A model generated the notes under the pieces. It was not told the DNA's origin, ran no database searches, and saw nothing but the letters and a program-made list of their open reading frames with translations. From Nitrospirota bacterium (lineage in GTDB: Bacteria > Nitrospirota > Nitrospiria > Nitrospirales > Nitrospiraceae), in NCBI GenBank assembly GCA_040757595.1, contig JBFLWP010000016.1, positions 1 through 64,000 on the forward strand: DNA of 64,000 bases, read 5' to 3'. Every line of letters begins with the position of its first letter. Position 1 is the stretch's first letter. A program made the position numbers and the translations under genes. Positions 41,872-49,589 of this stretch are shown here, one piece after another.

Positions 41872-42842
41872 CGGCGCGCTTTTCTCCCATATTTCGGGCT
41901 TCTCTCGAACAATGTAACCTGCCCGGTGGTCTTAGCCCAAGGGGAAACGGTCAGACTATTCCCTCCTTCAACAGGGTCATAAACCGGCCTATCCATGGGG
42001 CGGGTACGCAATGTGCCGTCGATTTCCTGTTGAATCCTTTGCCGTGCGAGATGAATGTATCTGGAGACAGTCTCCGCGCCGACCCCTCGTCGTGCGTGCC
42101 GAATGGCGGCGATGACCGTTGTCCCCGTTCCAAGGAACGGGTCAAGCACCCAGTGTCCTTCGTTCGATAGAGATAAAACCAATCGTTCGATCAGCTCTAC
42201 TGGGAACTGGCAGGGATGCTCGGTCTTCTCGATATGGTTGTTCTTGACGTTTGGAATCACCCACAGGTCTCCTGGATTCTTGCCCATGGGGTTACAGGAA
42301 TACTGGCCAGCTTTGGGGCCTTTGAAATATTTCTTCCCAGGGTACTTCTGTGGTACTCGAACAGCGTCGAGGTTGAAAACGTAGTCGTCAGACTTTGTGA
42401 ACCATACAATGGTTTCATATCGTCCAGAGAAGCGGCGGCTGCAGTGCAGTCCGTGTTCGAAGTGCCAGATGATGCGATTCCTCATCCTGAGCCCGAGATT
42501 CGAGAAAATAGGATAGAGAACTGTGTCCAAAGGGATGATTGCCCCTTCTTCCACGTAGTTGCCGACCTGCCAGCAAATACTGCCTCGCGGGGACAAAGCG
42601 CGGACACATTCGGCAATTACCTGCGCCTGTTGTCGAAGGTAGAGATCGAGATGAAGCCTCTTTTCGTACTCCTTGCCGATGTTGTAAGGAGGCGACGTTA
42701 CTATGAGTTGGACCGATTCGTCCGGAATGGTTTGCAGCAGTGCGAGGCAGTCTCCAGGATAGACGACTATGGATTCCGAAAGGGCAAACTCATCTGCGAT
42801 TCTTCGCTTCTGGCTGAAAAGGGGCTGGCTGGATGACTTCAT
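41868..42842 (-). CDS. DNA methyltransferase of the type II R-M system (TSPPY type)
   Basis: 324 residues. Catalytic motif LIVTSPPYNIGKEY and the SAM-binding motif DPFLGTGTTVIAA in the order typical of beta-class enzymes. The Ser-Pro-Pro-Tyr form usually means N4-cytosine methylation, as in the BglII system. It protects the host DNA from the adjacent endonuclease. Its 5' side abuts the IS element, and its base composition is lower in GC than the surrounding genome. Confidence 0.9.
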   Translation of the reverse strand: MKSSSQPLFSQKRRIADEFALSESIVVYPGDCLALLQTIPDESVQLIVTSPPYNIGKEYEKRLHLDLYLRQQAQVIAECVRALSPRGSICWQVGNYVEEGAIIPLDTVLYPIFSNLGLRMRNRIIWHFEHGLHCSRRFSGRYETIVWFTKSDDYVFNLDAVRVPQKYPGKKYFKGPKAGQYSCNPMGKNPGDLWVIPNVKNNHIEKTEHPCQFPVELIERLVLSLSNEGHWVLDPFLGTGTTVIAAIRHARRGVGAETVSRYIHLARQRIQQEIDGTLRTRPMDRPVYDPVEGGNSLTVSPWAKTTGQVTLFERSPKYGRKARR

Positions 42843-42958
42843 TCCTCTTCTCCCTAGTCAGCGTTTTCGTGGAACGCAACGGTTGAGCATGCTGAACAGC
42901 ACACTGCACCCGCACAAACCGGAAACTGGCGGGTAAGTATGGGGCGCCTTCTATGACT

Positions 42959-43038
42959 TGTCAACGATCCTATCAAGCCATTTATAAATCTTACCCAGCG
43001 GGGATCGTTGAGTCATTTGTGAATCTTACCGGGCGGCA
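42959..43038. repeat. Left end of the IS: two tandem transposase-binding-like sites
   Basis: Outer copy about 42974-43001 (CAAGCCATTTATAAATCTTA), inner copy about 43002-43038 (GGATCGTTGAGTCATTTGTG and on to CTTACCGGGCGG). The inner copy matches the right-end inner copy in the pattern GATCGTTGnnnCATTTGTnnnnCTTACC. Confidence 0.7.
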
Positions 43039-43173
43039 TGGTCGTCGCAACGGTTGTGGGAGTCTGCAGGCTCCCTGCCGGAACAATGGCTTCCGCATTT
43101 GCCCTATACGACCCGATCGCCGCGTGGTCCGACCTGGCGCGCGTCTCCCCCTCCGGTGGCTGCGCACCGGTCG

Positions 43174-44429
43174 TCATCCCTGCTTGCGTTGGAGCCGTGG
43201 GCTAAAGGTCCACCCGTGCCACGGGGTGCTGGCCCGCGGCTGCGGCCGCCGGGGAGCCGTCTCGCGTGGGGTGCGCGGGGCCCGCGTCGCGAGCGCCCCC
43301 AGCCGCTCGAGGTGGCCGTCAATCCGCTGCGAGAGGACAAACGGGTCGGTGGTCTCCAGCACCCGCTGCAACGCGGCGACCTTGGCCGGATCCGCCTCCG
43401 GACAAGCCCGCACCCGCTCGAACGGCGTCTGCGGCCGGTCATAGCGCCGAAGCAGCCGCGAGCCCACTCGCACCTTGCGTACCAGTTTCATGGACGGTTG
43501 GAACAGATTCTGAAAGAGCCGCAGGTCCACATAGAGGGCGTTGAGGGCGGTCAGGGCCTCCCGGCTGTCATACCGCTCCCAGCCGACCAGCTTGCGGACA
43601 TGGGTCCAGTTTTTCTGCTCCACGTGGGCGTTGTCATCCTTCTTGTACGGGCGCGAGCGCGTGAACTGCACCTGCTGCCCGATCGGCCGGTCCTGACAGA
43701 AGGCCCAGAGATGGTCGTTGATGAACTCGCTCCCGTTGTCGGAATCGACGCCCCGCAGCGGGAACGGCAGGTGTGCCTCGATCGTGGTCATGGCCTGCAC
43801 CACCGCGTGGCGACTTTTGCCCATCACCGCCTGCCGCTCCACCCAGGTCGTCTGGATGTCCACCCCGTCCAGGGTGTGCAGGCACTCGCCGGTGGCCGAG
43901 GCGCCCGAGTGCGACACCAGATCGATCTCCAGATAGCCCGGCTTGCGGACATCCCAGGGCTCCGTCTTGATCGGGATCTGGTGCTTCAACAACGCCCCCG
44001 GACGCGTCGTCCCATACAGCCGCCGCTTGAGCCGGCGCTTGCGAGCCTGCAGCCGCCGATCGATCTGCCGGGCACTGATCCGCCGGAGCTGCGCCTCGAC
44101 CGCCGGCCTGACCGTGGCGCGCCGCTTCAGCCAGGGCAGCCAGTGGGGGAGGGCCGCCTTCAGCCGCATCCCACACAGATAGCCCGAGGCGGCCAGATCT
44201 GGGCCAGGAGCCGAATGACCTCCTCCGAGTAGGTGGGCCCCCGCCGGCCTACCCGGCGCACCGGCGGCCGCGGAGGCTGCTGGTGGCTCAGCACCTCGAT
44301 CGCATACTTGCGATGATACCGACAGACCCGCGTCACTTCGTCCAGCAACGCCGAGCGCGTCGCCCGGTCGGCCCGTTGATACCGCTGCCACATCACCCGC
44401 AGATACTCGCACTTCGACCGTCGCGCCAT
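43174..44429 (-). pseudogene. Frameshifted DDE transposase (integrase-core type)
   Basis: The N-terminal part starts at 44429 (MARRSKCEYLRVMWQRYQRA) and is read to LLAQIW. The remainder continues in another frame from AASGYLCGMRLKAALPHW to the stop at 43174. A single missing G near 44191-44195 would explain the break. The catalytic triad is intact: EIDLVSHSG, GVDSDNGSEF and NAHVEQKN. No slippery A-rich heptamer is present at the break, so I favour mutation over programmed frameshifting. Confidence 0.8.
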
Positions 44430-44477
44430 GCCTGCTGCCCCCATCCTCCCCCTCCTTCGGCTCCGCACCCTGCGGAC

Positions 44478-44554
44478 CTGGAGGGTAAGAAATACAAATG
44501 GCGCAACGATCTGTCGCCCGGTAAGATTTTAGATGACTCAATACGACGATGTCA
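44478..44554. repeat. Right end of the IS: two tandem inverted sites
   Basis: Inner copy about 44478-44512 and outer copy about 44513-44554, both inverse to the left end. The outer copy gives GAGTCATCTAAAATCTTACC on the minus strand. The doubling at both ends is symmetrical. Confidence 0.7.
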
Positions 44555-44667
44555 GTGCCGGAGGCCCAGTGTGCTATTCTAAACACCCCATCACCTGCTT
44601 CGCATAGCAGGCCGTTGAGACAGCCGCCCGTCTTAAAAACCGATCGCTACCCTTGTCCTTCTCCCTT

Positions 44668-44695
44668 TTGTTCGCTCCGTCAGCCATGTTAGAGT
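44668..44695 (+). promoter_or_regulatory. Possible sigma-70 promoter
   Basis: TTGTTC (44668-44673), 16-base spacer, TAGAGT (44690-44695). A ribosome site GGAGAGGAG lies before the gene start at 44727. Confidence 0.4.
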
Positions 44696-44726
44696 AGCGC
44701 CCTTTCCATCGGAGAGGAGTCCGAGC

Positions 44727-46412
44727 ATGAGTCGTGGCAATGTGTTTTCGCGGGCCCTACTTGCCGCGTTGGTGGCCGCCTCGGCGGCGGGCCCGCTCGG
44801 CCTCGGCGGCGAATCGGCACAGGCCGCCGCTCCCCAGAAGAAGGCGAAACCGTCCGCCAAACCCTCGCCAGCCGGGACGGTCGCGCAACGGTACGCGGAG
44901 GCCCTGGCGGCCGGCGACCGTCTCGCCGCCGGTCAGCTCGACTTCGCCTGCCTCTTCCGCATGGTCGGGCCGGGCGGTAAGAAGGCGACGGCCTTCCCGC
45001 CGGCGGCCGACCCGGTCTACGCCCGCTGCTGGGACCAGTTGTCGCAAGCCCACCAGAGCGCCGTCGAGTACCGGGAGCAGGGCATGGACACCCTGTGGCC
45101 GGGGAAGGGCTCGCTGGTGTTCTTCCGCGAGCCCTTGACCTCGTACGCCTCCTCCTTCTTCGTCATGGACCTGGTGGGCACCTCGCCGCCCGGCAGCGGC
45201 CTGAAGCTGGAGTACCTCAACAGCCGGAAGCTCCCAGCCGTGTCCTTCAAGCTGCGCGAAGACGCCCCGACGATCTCGGCGCCGGCCACGCTCGTCACCC
45301 TGCGCGTGACCTACAAGGACCCCCTGACCTCGCCGGTCTCCTACGCCCCCGGGACCTACAAGTGGACCAGCACGATCAAGCGGCCGCGGGCGGCGCTGAA
45401 GGCGGTCACGGTCAAGTGGGTCGTGGTGCGCGGGCTGAAGAAACTGGGCTTCCCGAGCGACGCGGCGGTCGTGAACCGGCCCGTATCGGAACGGGACGGG
45501 GTGCGCGTGCCGTTCGCGACCGAGACCAGCGTCTACGTGGAGGATTCCGCCGTCTGGTGGGGACCGGCCGATCAGCCGGGGACCCTCCTGGCCGCGGTGG
45601 GGCGCGCCGCGCTGTTCCCCGGCCTCGCCGAGCGGGTCGCGATGCTCAACCGGGTGCTGATCATCGACCCGGCCCAGCCGGACGCGCTCACGTTGCTCAC
45701 CCGGGACCTCTACCAGACCCTCCTGCGCGCCGCCGAGGCGGAGCACAAGGTCCTGGTGGGGGATGAGGTGCTGGGGGCCCGGTTCGACGAGCTCTACTGG
45801 GACGCCTACGCCCAGACCACCAGGATGGCCATTTCGCTCGGAATGGAGATGGGAGGCCTGGCGAAGCCGACGCCGGCCGATTACCTCTACCGGCTCATTC
45901 CCGCGATGGAGATGCTGGCGAAAGTCCGGCCGGAGGACTTGGAAAACCGCCTGCGCCTGGGGATCGCCTACCGTTGGAACAACGACCAGCTCGGCGCGAT
46001 CAACACCCACGAGGCGCTGGTCCGCGCCCTGCCGCCGGAGCGGTACGTGCAGCGGGCCCGGGCCCTGATCGAGCTGGCCTGGTCGCGGATCGCGCGCGTG
46101 TCCTGGAATCGCAGCTTCAACGACCCCAGCATCCTCCAGGCGTACCGGGAGGCGGAGGAGGCCTACAAGTTCACGGATCGGCCGCTGGACAAGTTCGTCG
46201 CGGCCTATACGATGGCCTACAGCCTGGCCTTCACGCCGAACCGCGACAACCGCGCCATGCTGGAGCTGTTGACCGACGCACAGCGCTGGTACCAAGACCT
46301 GCCGGGAGCCTCCCCGGCCTCCTGGCGGTACCTGCTCAGCAACGACTCGCTCAAGGGCGTGCTGGAAGCGGACCCCCTCTTCAAGCCCCTGCTCGACGCC
46401 TCGCAGCCGTAA
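44727..46412 (+). CDS. Large secreted protein of unknown function
   Basis: 561 residues: signal peptide (to about QAAA), Lys/Pro/Ala-rich linker, then an alpha/beta region and helical repeats toward the end (LRLGIAYRWNNDQLGAINTHEALVRALPPERY), possibly TPR-like. I do not recognise a named family. Upstream promoter and ribosome site support the start. The stop codon TAA lies in the left arm of a palindromic repeat. Confidence 0.7.
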   Translation: MSRGNVFSRALLAALVAASAAGPLGLGGESAQAAAPQKKAKPSAKPSPAGTVAQRYAEALAAGDRLAAGQLDFACLFRMVGPGGKKATAFPPAADPVYARCWDQLSQAHQSAVEYREQGMDTLWPGKGSLVFFREPLTSYASSFFVMDLVGTSPPGSGLKLEYLNSRKLPAVSFKLREDAPTISAPATLVTLRVTYKDPLTSPVSYAPGTYKWTSTIKRPRAALKAVTVKWVVVRGLKKLGFPSDAAVVNRPVSERDGVRVPFATETSVYVEDSAVWWGPADQPGTLLAAVGRAALFPGLAERVAMLNRVLIIDPAQPDALTLLTRDLYQTLLRAAEAEHKVLVGDEVLGARFDELYWDAYAQTTRMAISLGMEMGGLAKPTPADYLYRLIPAMEMLAKVRPEDLENRLRLGIAYRWNNDQLGAINTHEALVRALPPERYVQRARALIELAWSRIARVSWNRSFNDPSILQAYREAEEAYKFTDRPLDKFVAAYTMAYSLAFTPNRDNRAMLELLTDAQRWYQDLPGASPASWRYLLSNDSLKGVLEADPLFKPLLDASQP

Positions 46413-46497
46413 GACGTGAGACGTAAAACGTGAGACGTGAGAATAGGGGATGGAAGTCTACACCTCTTACGTTTCACGTCTCACCTTTCACGTCTTC
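46410..46497. repeat. Dispersed palindrome between convergent genes, 'ACGTGAGACG' family
   Basis: Arms 46410-46442 and 46465-46497 (33 bases each, about 28 matches), with a 22-base loop. The left arm provides the TAA stop of the forward gene (46410-46412) and the right arm the TGA stop of the reverse gene (46488-46490). It may also work as a two-way transcript stop, although T runs are lacking. Confidence 0.8.
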
Positions 46498-47870
46498 AAT
46501 CGCGCCAGCTCCGCGAAGTAGGTCGCGAGCGCCTTCATGCCCCCCGACGCCTGCCCCCAGTCGAAGTGCTCGTTGGGCGCGTGGTAACCGTGCTCCGGCA
46601 GGCTGAGGCCGACGAACAGGATCGGCACCCGCCAGGCCTCCGCCATCTTCACGACGGCTCCGATGGACCCGCCTTCCCGCACGAAAGCCGGCTCCTTGCC
46701 GAACCCCGCCTTCATGGCCCGCTTCACCGCCTCCGCATAAGGCCCGCTGAAGACCCCGCGGAAGGGCTCGAGCATGCTCTCCGCCTCCACTTCGACATCG
46801 GGGTTCAGATCCCGCACGAACCGCTTCAGCAGCCGGAAGATCAGCTCCGGCCTCTGGTTCGGCACGAGCCTCATGCTGACCTTCAGCTCCCCCGAGCCGG
46901 GCACGACCGTCTTGACCCCCGGGCCCACGTAGCCCCCGGCCAGCCCGTGCACCTCGAACGTCGGGGCGGCCCAGATCCGGCGCAGCACCTCGGCCGCGCC
47001 CGTCGCGCGGAGCGAGTGGAAGCCGTAGGCCCGCATGAAGCGTGCGACTTGGAAGCCCGAGGCCAGAAACTGGTCGAGCTCGGCCCTGGTCGGCCGCACG
47101 ACCTCGTCGTAGAAGCCCGGAATCTTCACCCGGCCGGTCCTGGCGTCCACGCAGGCCCGGGCGACCTCGCAGAGCTCGGCCAGCGGATTGCGGGCGGCGC
47201 CGCCGGTCAGCCCGGAATGGGCGTCGGTCCTGCCGGTCCTGAGCGAGAGCCTCGCGCAGAGGAGCCCGCGCAGCCCGGCCGGCATGGCCGGCTTTCCCCT
47301 GGCGACCCAGATCGTGTCCGACACGACGACCGAATCGGGCCGGGGCACCTTGGCCCGTTGCCGCAAGACGTCCCCGAAGTGCGGGCTCCCGATCTCCTCC
47401 TCCAATTCCCAGAGGAACCGGACGTTGACCGGCACGCCCTCCTCGACCGCATACCGGGCCGCGAGCAGGGCGGTGAGCGCCGGGCCCTTGTCGTCCGTGG
47501 TCCCCCGCCCGTGATAGAGCCCGTCCTGCTTGCGAAAGGCGAAGGGAGCCTGCCGCCATTGCGGCTCCTGGGCCGGCTGCACGTCCAGATGGTTGTACAC
47601 CGTCACGGTCGGATGCCCGGTCCCGGTCACCCAGCCGCCCGAGACCGCGGGATAGCCGCCGGTCTCCACGACCTGGGCCTCGGCGCCCAGATCCTGGAGA
47701 TATTGCGCCGCGAGGTCGGCGGTCCGGCGGATGTCCTTGGCACGGACCGGGTCCATGCTGATCGAGGGCAGCTCGACCAGCTCGGCCAGCATCCGCTCGA
47801 AGCGCGGTCGGATGTCTCGAATGTAGGATTCCAGTCGCTTGTCGCGGGAAGGCGTTGATCGGTCTTTCAA
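46488..47870 (-). CDS. M20-family dipeptidase/peptidase
   Basis: 460 residues. Zinc-site motifs are visible: YNHLDVQPAQ (His/Asp), GRGTTDDKGPALTALLA, and LWELEEEIGSPHF for the catalytic Glu pair; the dimerisation domain has TDAHSGLTGG. Cytoplasmic metallopeptidases of this group cleave small peptides such as carnosine-like dipeptides. Good family length. It is convergent with the secreted-protein gene. Confidence 0.92.
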   Translation of the reverse strand: MKDRSTPSRDKRLESYIRDIRPRFERMLAELVELPSISMDPVRAKDIRRTADLAAQYLQDLGAEAQVVETGGYPAVSGGWVTGTGHPTVTVYNHLDVQPAQEPQWRQAPFAFRKQDGLYHGRGTTDDKGPALTALLAARYAVEEGVPVNVRFLWELEEEIGSPHFGDVLRQRAKVPRPDSVVVSDTIWVARGKPAMPAGLRGLLCARLSLRTGRTDAHSGLTGGAARNPLAELCEVARACVDARTGRVKIPGFYDEVVRPTRAELDQFLASGFQVARFMRAYGFHSLRATGAAEVLRRIWAAPTFEVHGLAGGYVGPGVKTVVPGSGELKVSMRLVPNQRPELIFRLLKRFVRDLNPDVEVEAESMLEPFRGVFSGPYAEAVKRAMKAGFGKEPAFVREGGSIGAVVKMAEAWRVPILFVGLSLPEHGYHAPNEHFDWGQASGGMKALATYFAELARLKT

Positions 47871-47882
47871 GGAGGTGCCTCG

Positions 47883-48341
47883 TCATCGGCGTCGGCGGCC
47901 GCGCTTGGCGCGCCGCCTTTGCACGGTTTCCTCAATCAGTTTCATCTGGGCGGTGAGATGGTCACGGATCTCGCGATCACCCAGGCGCAGAGCCTGGACA
48001 CAGCGCTCCACGGTCGCCTGCGCGTCGGCGTCCAACTCCTCCCAGGCTTCCAGTATCCGGCGAAGCGCCGCTGACTCCCCTTTCCCGCCATAGGCCCGGG
48101 GCGGCACTTCCGCGATCACCCCTTCCCGCCAGACCTCACCCTTGCCGGTCCGCAGCCACTCCACGCTCCGGCCAGTGAGGTACGCCACGCGGTAGAGCCA
48201 GGCTTCTGGGATTTCCCCGCGCGTGATGGCAGAGATGACGGACTGGGGCCGGATCTCCAGCTTTGTCGCAAGCTGCGCCTGCGTCTTGACGCCAAGCGCA
48301 GCAAGAAGACGCTCAACGATTCCGCGCGGTTCAGATCTCAT
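47883..48341 (-). CDS. HTH transcriptional regulator, phage CI/bacterial repressor-like
   Basis: 152 residues. An N-terminal helix-turn-helix (LAALGVKTQAQLATKLEIRPQSVISAITRGE) is followed by AWLYRVAYLTGRSVEWLRTG, as in phage CI-type repressors. The C-terminus is helical and ends in a basic stretch RRRAKRGRRRR; no LexA-type peptidase site is visible. It faces a consensus promoter 22 bases away on the other strand, so it probably controls that promoter and perhaps itself. Confidence 0.8.
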   Translation of the reverse strand: MRSEPRGIVERLLAALGVKTQAQLATKLEIRPQSVISAITRGEIPEAWLYRVAYLTGRSVEWLRTGKGEVWREGVIAEVPPRAYGGKGESAALRRILEAWEELDADAQATVERCVQALRLGDREIRDHLTAQMKLIEETVQRRRAKRGRRRR

Positions 48342-48362
48342 TTTATATTAGCTTATTCTGAG

Positions 48363-48391
48363 TTGACAATTGGTAAGTTTTTGCTTATAAT
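48363..48391 (+). promoter_or_regulatory. Consensus sigma-70 promoter facing away from the HTH gene
   Basis: TTGACA (48363-48368), 17-base spacer, TATAAT (48386-48391): both boxes are perfect. The region is AT-rich, unlike the genome. Confidence 0.85.
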
Positions 48392-48400
48392 TCGTAATTA
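48388..48400. promoter_or_regulatory. Candidate operator overlapping the promoter -10 and start
   Basis: Perfect dyad TAATT-CGT-AATTA. Its position over the -10 box and start point would let a repressor block transcription; the adjacent HTH protein is the obvious candidate. Confidence 0.5.
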
Positions 48401-48550
48401 GGGTAGGCGGTCCGACGACTGCTGGTGATGACGCGAAACCTTTTAGACAGCATCCCGGATATAAACACACGACGGGCGTCCCGCCTCGGGGCATTCGTCG
48501 GTAGAGCGGAGCATGTCAGTCCTGGAGAAGCCGGCATGCTCCGCTTTTTA
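48398..48550 (+). ncRNA. Possible small RNA or attenuated leader
   Basis: The interval from the predicted start (about 48398) to the terminator (48550) is about 150 bases, with no convincing gene. It contains a further potential stem (CGACGGG...CGTCG near 48470-48500). It matches no riboswitch I know. It might instead be a leader controlling the CheY-like gene at 48588. Confidence 0.45.
48505..48550 (+). terminator. Rho-independent terminator
   Basis: 11-bp perfect stem (AGCGGAGCATG at 48505-48515 with CATGCTCCGCT at 48535-48545), 19-base loop, followed by TTTTAT (48546-48551). Confidence 0.8.
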
Positions 48551-48587
48551 TGGCGTGGGAGTCTAGCCTCCTTTCACCGAGGATTCA

Positions 48588-48983
48588 ATGCCTACCGGGT
48601 CAGATCCCTCTTCGGAGACGATTCTGCTCGCTGAGGATCATGAGTCGGTACGGCAGTTGCTCACCAAGATTCTTCACAGGCAAGGGTATACCGTCCTCAG
48701 CGTCGACCGCGGGACAGAGGCGCTCCGCCTCTGGGAGCGGCATGAGGGGCCGATCCACCTGCTCCTGACCGATGTCCAGATGCCGGAGATGGGCGGACCG
48801 GAGCTTGTTCGGCACATTCGAGCCCAGCGGCCCACCATCCCCGTGATCTACATGTCCGCCAATCCCTGCCCCGCGCTCCTGTCAGCCCTGGAGTCAGAGT
48901 CTAAGACCGCCCTGCTCCTGAAGCCTTTCACGCCAGAAATCTTGACGCGCACGGTGCGCGCGCTCCTGGCCATGGGGGATTGA
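48588..48983 (+). CDS. Single-domain response regulator (CheY-like)
   Basis: 131 residues. Receiver domain with acidic pair (ILLAEDHES), phospho-acceptor Asp in LLLTDVQMPEMGG, Ser in IYMSANP and Lys in LLKPFTPE. There is no output domain, so it acts by contacting another protein. GAGG precedes ATG 48588. It is separated from the upstream promoter by a terminator. Confidence 0.9.
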   Translation: MPTGSDPSSETILLAEDHESVRQLLTKILHRQGYTVLSVDRGTEALRLWERHEGPIHLLLTDVQMPEMGGPELVRHIRAQRPTIPVIYMSANPCPALLSALESESKTALLLKPFTPEILTRTVRALLAMGD

Positions 48984-49047
48984 CTCGCCGTCCCGCCCTG
49001 GCTGCTGCCCCGCTTGACCCAATTGGCATCTTGTGGTCTGCTGAGCC

Positions 49048-49527
49048 ATGCCCCCGCTGTGGCTGGCCGCCCTGCTTGTCCTGCCGTTCTCCGTTTCCAC
49101 CGCGACGATCGCCCCGGCATCCGCCGAAGAGCCGGTCGCCATCGGCAGGATCCTGGCCGAGCCGGATCTGTTTCACCTCAAGACGGTGGCCGTCCGCGGC
49201 ACGGTGCTGGATCTGCGCATGATCGAGCCCTACCAGCAGCCGACCGGCGCGACCTGCTACGGGGCCTATCAGTTCACCGTGGGGGACGAGACCGGCTCGA
49301 TGGACGTGACCGTGCTCGGTGTCTGCGGAGTGCCGCTCTTCAGGCCGCCGGCGATCATGGCCGGAGACCGGGTGACCGTGCTCCTGCAAATCCAGGACGC
49401 AGCCCATCTCGGCGCCTTTTTCGGGCTGGACGGCCGGCCCGTCCCCCACCTGAGCCAGCAGACCCCCCTGGCCCTGGCCCGCGAGATCTTCCGTATCGAA
49501 CTGAAACCGTCCGCGCCCGCGCCCTGA
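49048..49527 (+). CDS. Secreted protein with an OB-fold-like domain
   Basis: 159 residues: signal peptide (to about ASAEE), then a beta-rich domain beginning VAIGRILAEPDLFHLKTVAVRGTVLDL and continuing YQFTVGDETGSMDVTVLG, which resembles OB-fold nucleic-acid-binding or stress proteins. Function unknown. Confidence 0.7.
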   Translation: MPPLWLAALLVLPFSVSTATIAPASAEEPVAIGRILAEPDLFHLKTVAVRGTVLDLRMIEPYQQPTGATCYGAYQFTVGDETGSMDVTVLGVCGVPLFRPPAIMAGDRVTVLLQIQDAAHLGAFFGLDGRPVPHLSQQTPLALAREIFRIELKPSAPAP

Positions 49528-49589
49528 CCAGAAATGGGCCGGCTGGATCAAAAGCCGCTCGTGAGGCGACGCGGAGAAGGGGCGGAAGG

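Larger units (their letters stand above)
42959..44554. mobile_element. Insertion sequence with doubled terminal sites and a frameshifted DDE transposase
   Basis: About 1.6 kb. Both ends carry two related copies of a site with core CATTTGT...CTTACC. The outermost bases read TGTCAACG on the left (42959) and TGACATCG on the right strand (ending 44554). The only gene is a transposase on the minus strand. I do not see an obvious target duplication, and the IS family name is uncertain (integrase-like DDE type, perhaps ISNCY). Confidence 0.75.

Noticed and set aside
41260-42842. Depletion of the supposed AGATCT site as support for the R-M call
   Set aside because: Several AGATCT sites are present in the window (for example near 410, 15714, 38103), and I cannot compute an expectation.
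44160-44429. Programmed frameshifting in the transposase
   Set aside because: No slippery heptamer or following stem at the break; a one-base loss explains it.
31959-46497. Repeat units taken as a CRISPR array
   Set aside because: Units are short, degenerate and inverse to each other at scattered sites, with no regular spacers and no cas genes.
48425-48634. Small forward protein gene across the terminator
   Set aside because: The frame runs through the 11-bp terminator stem and overlaps the CheY-like gene in another frame; no ribosome site.
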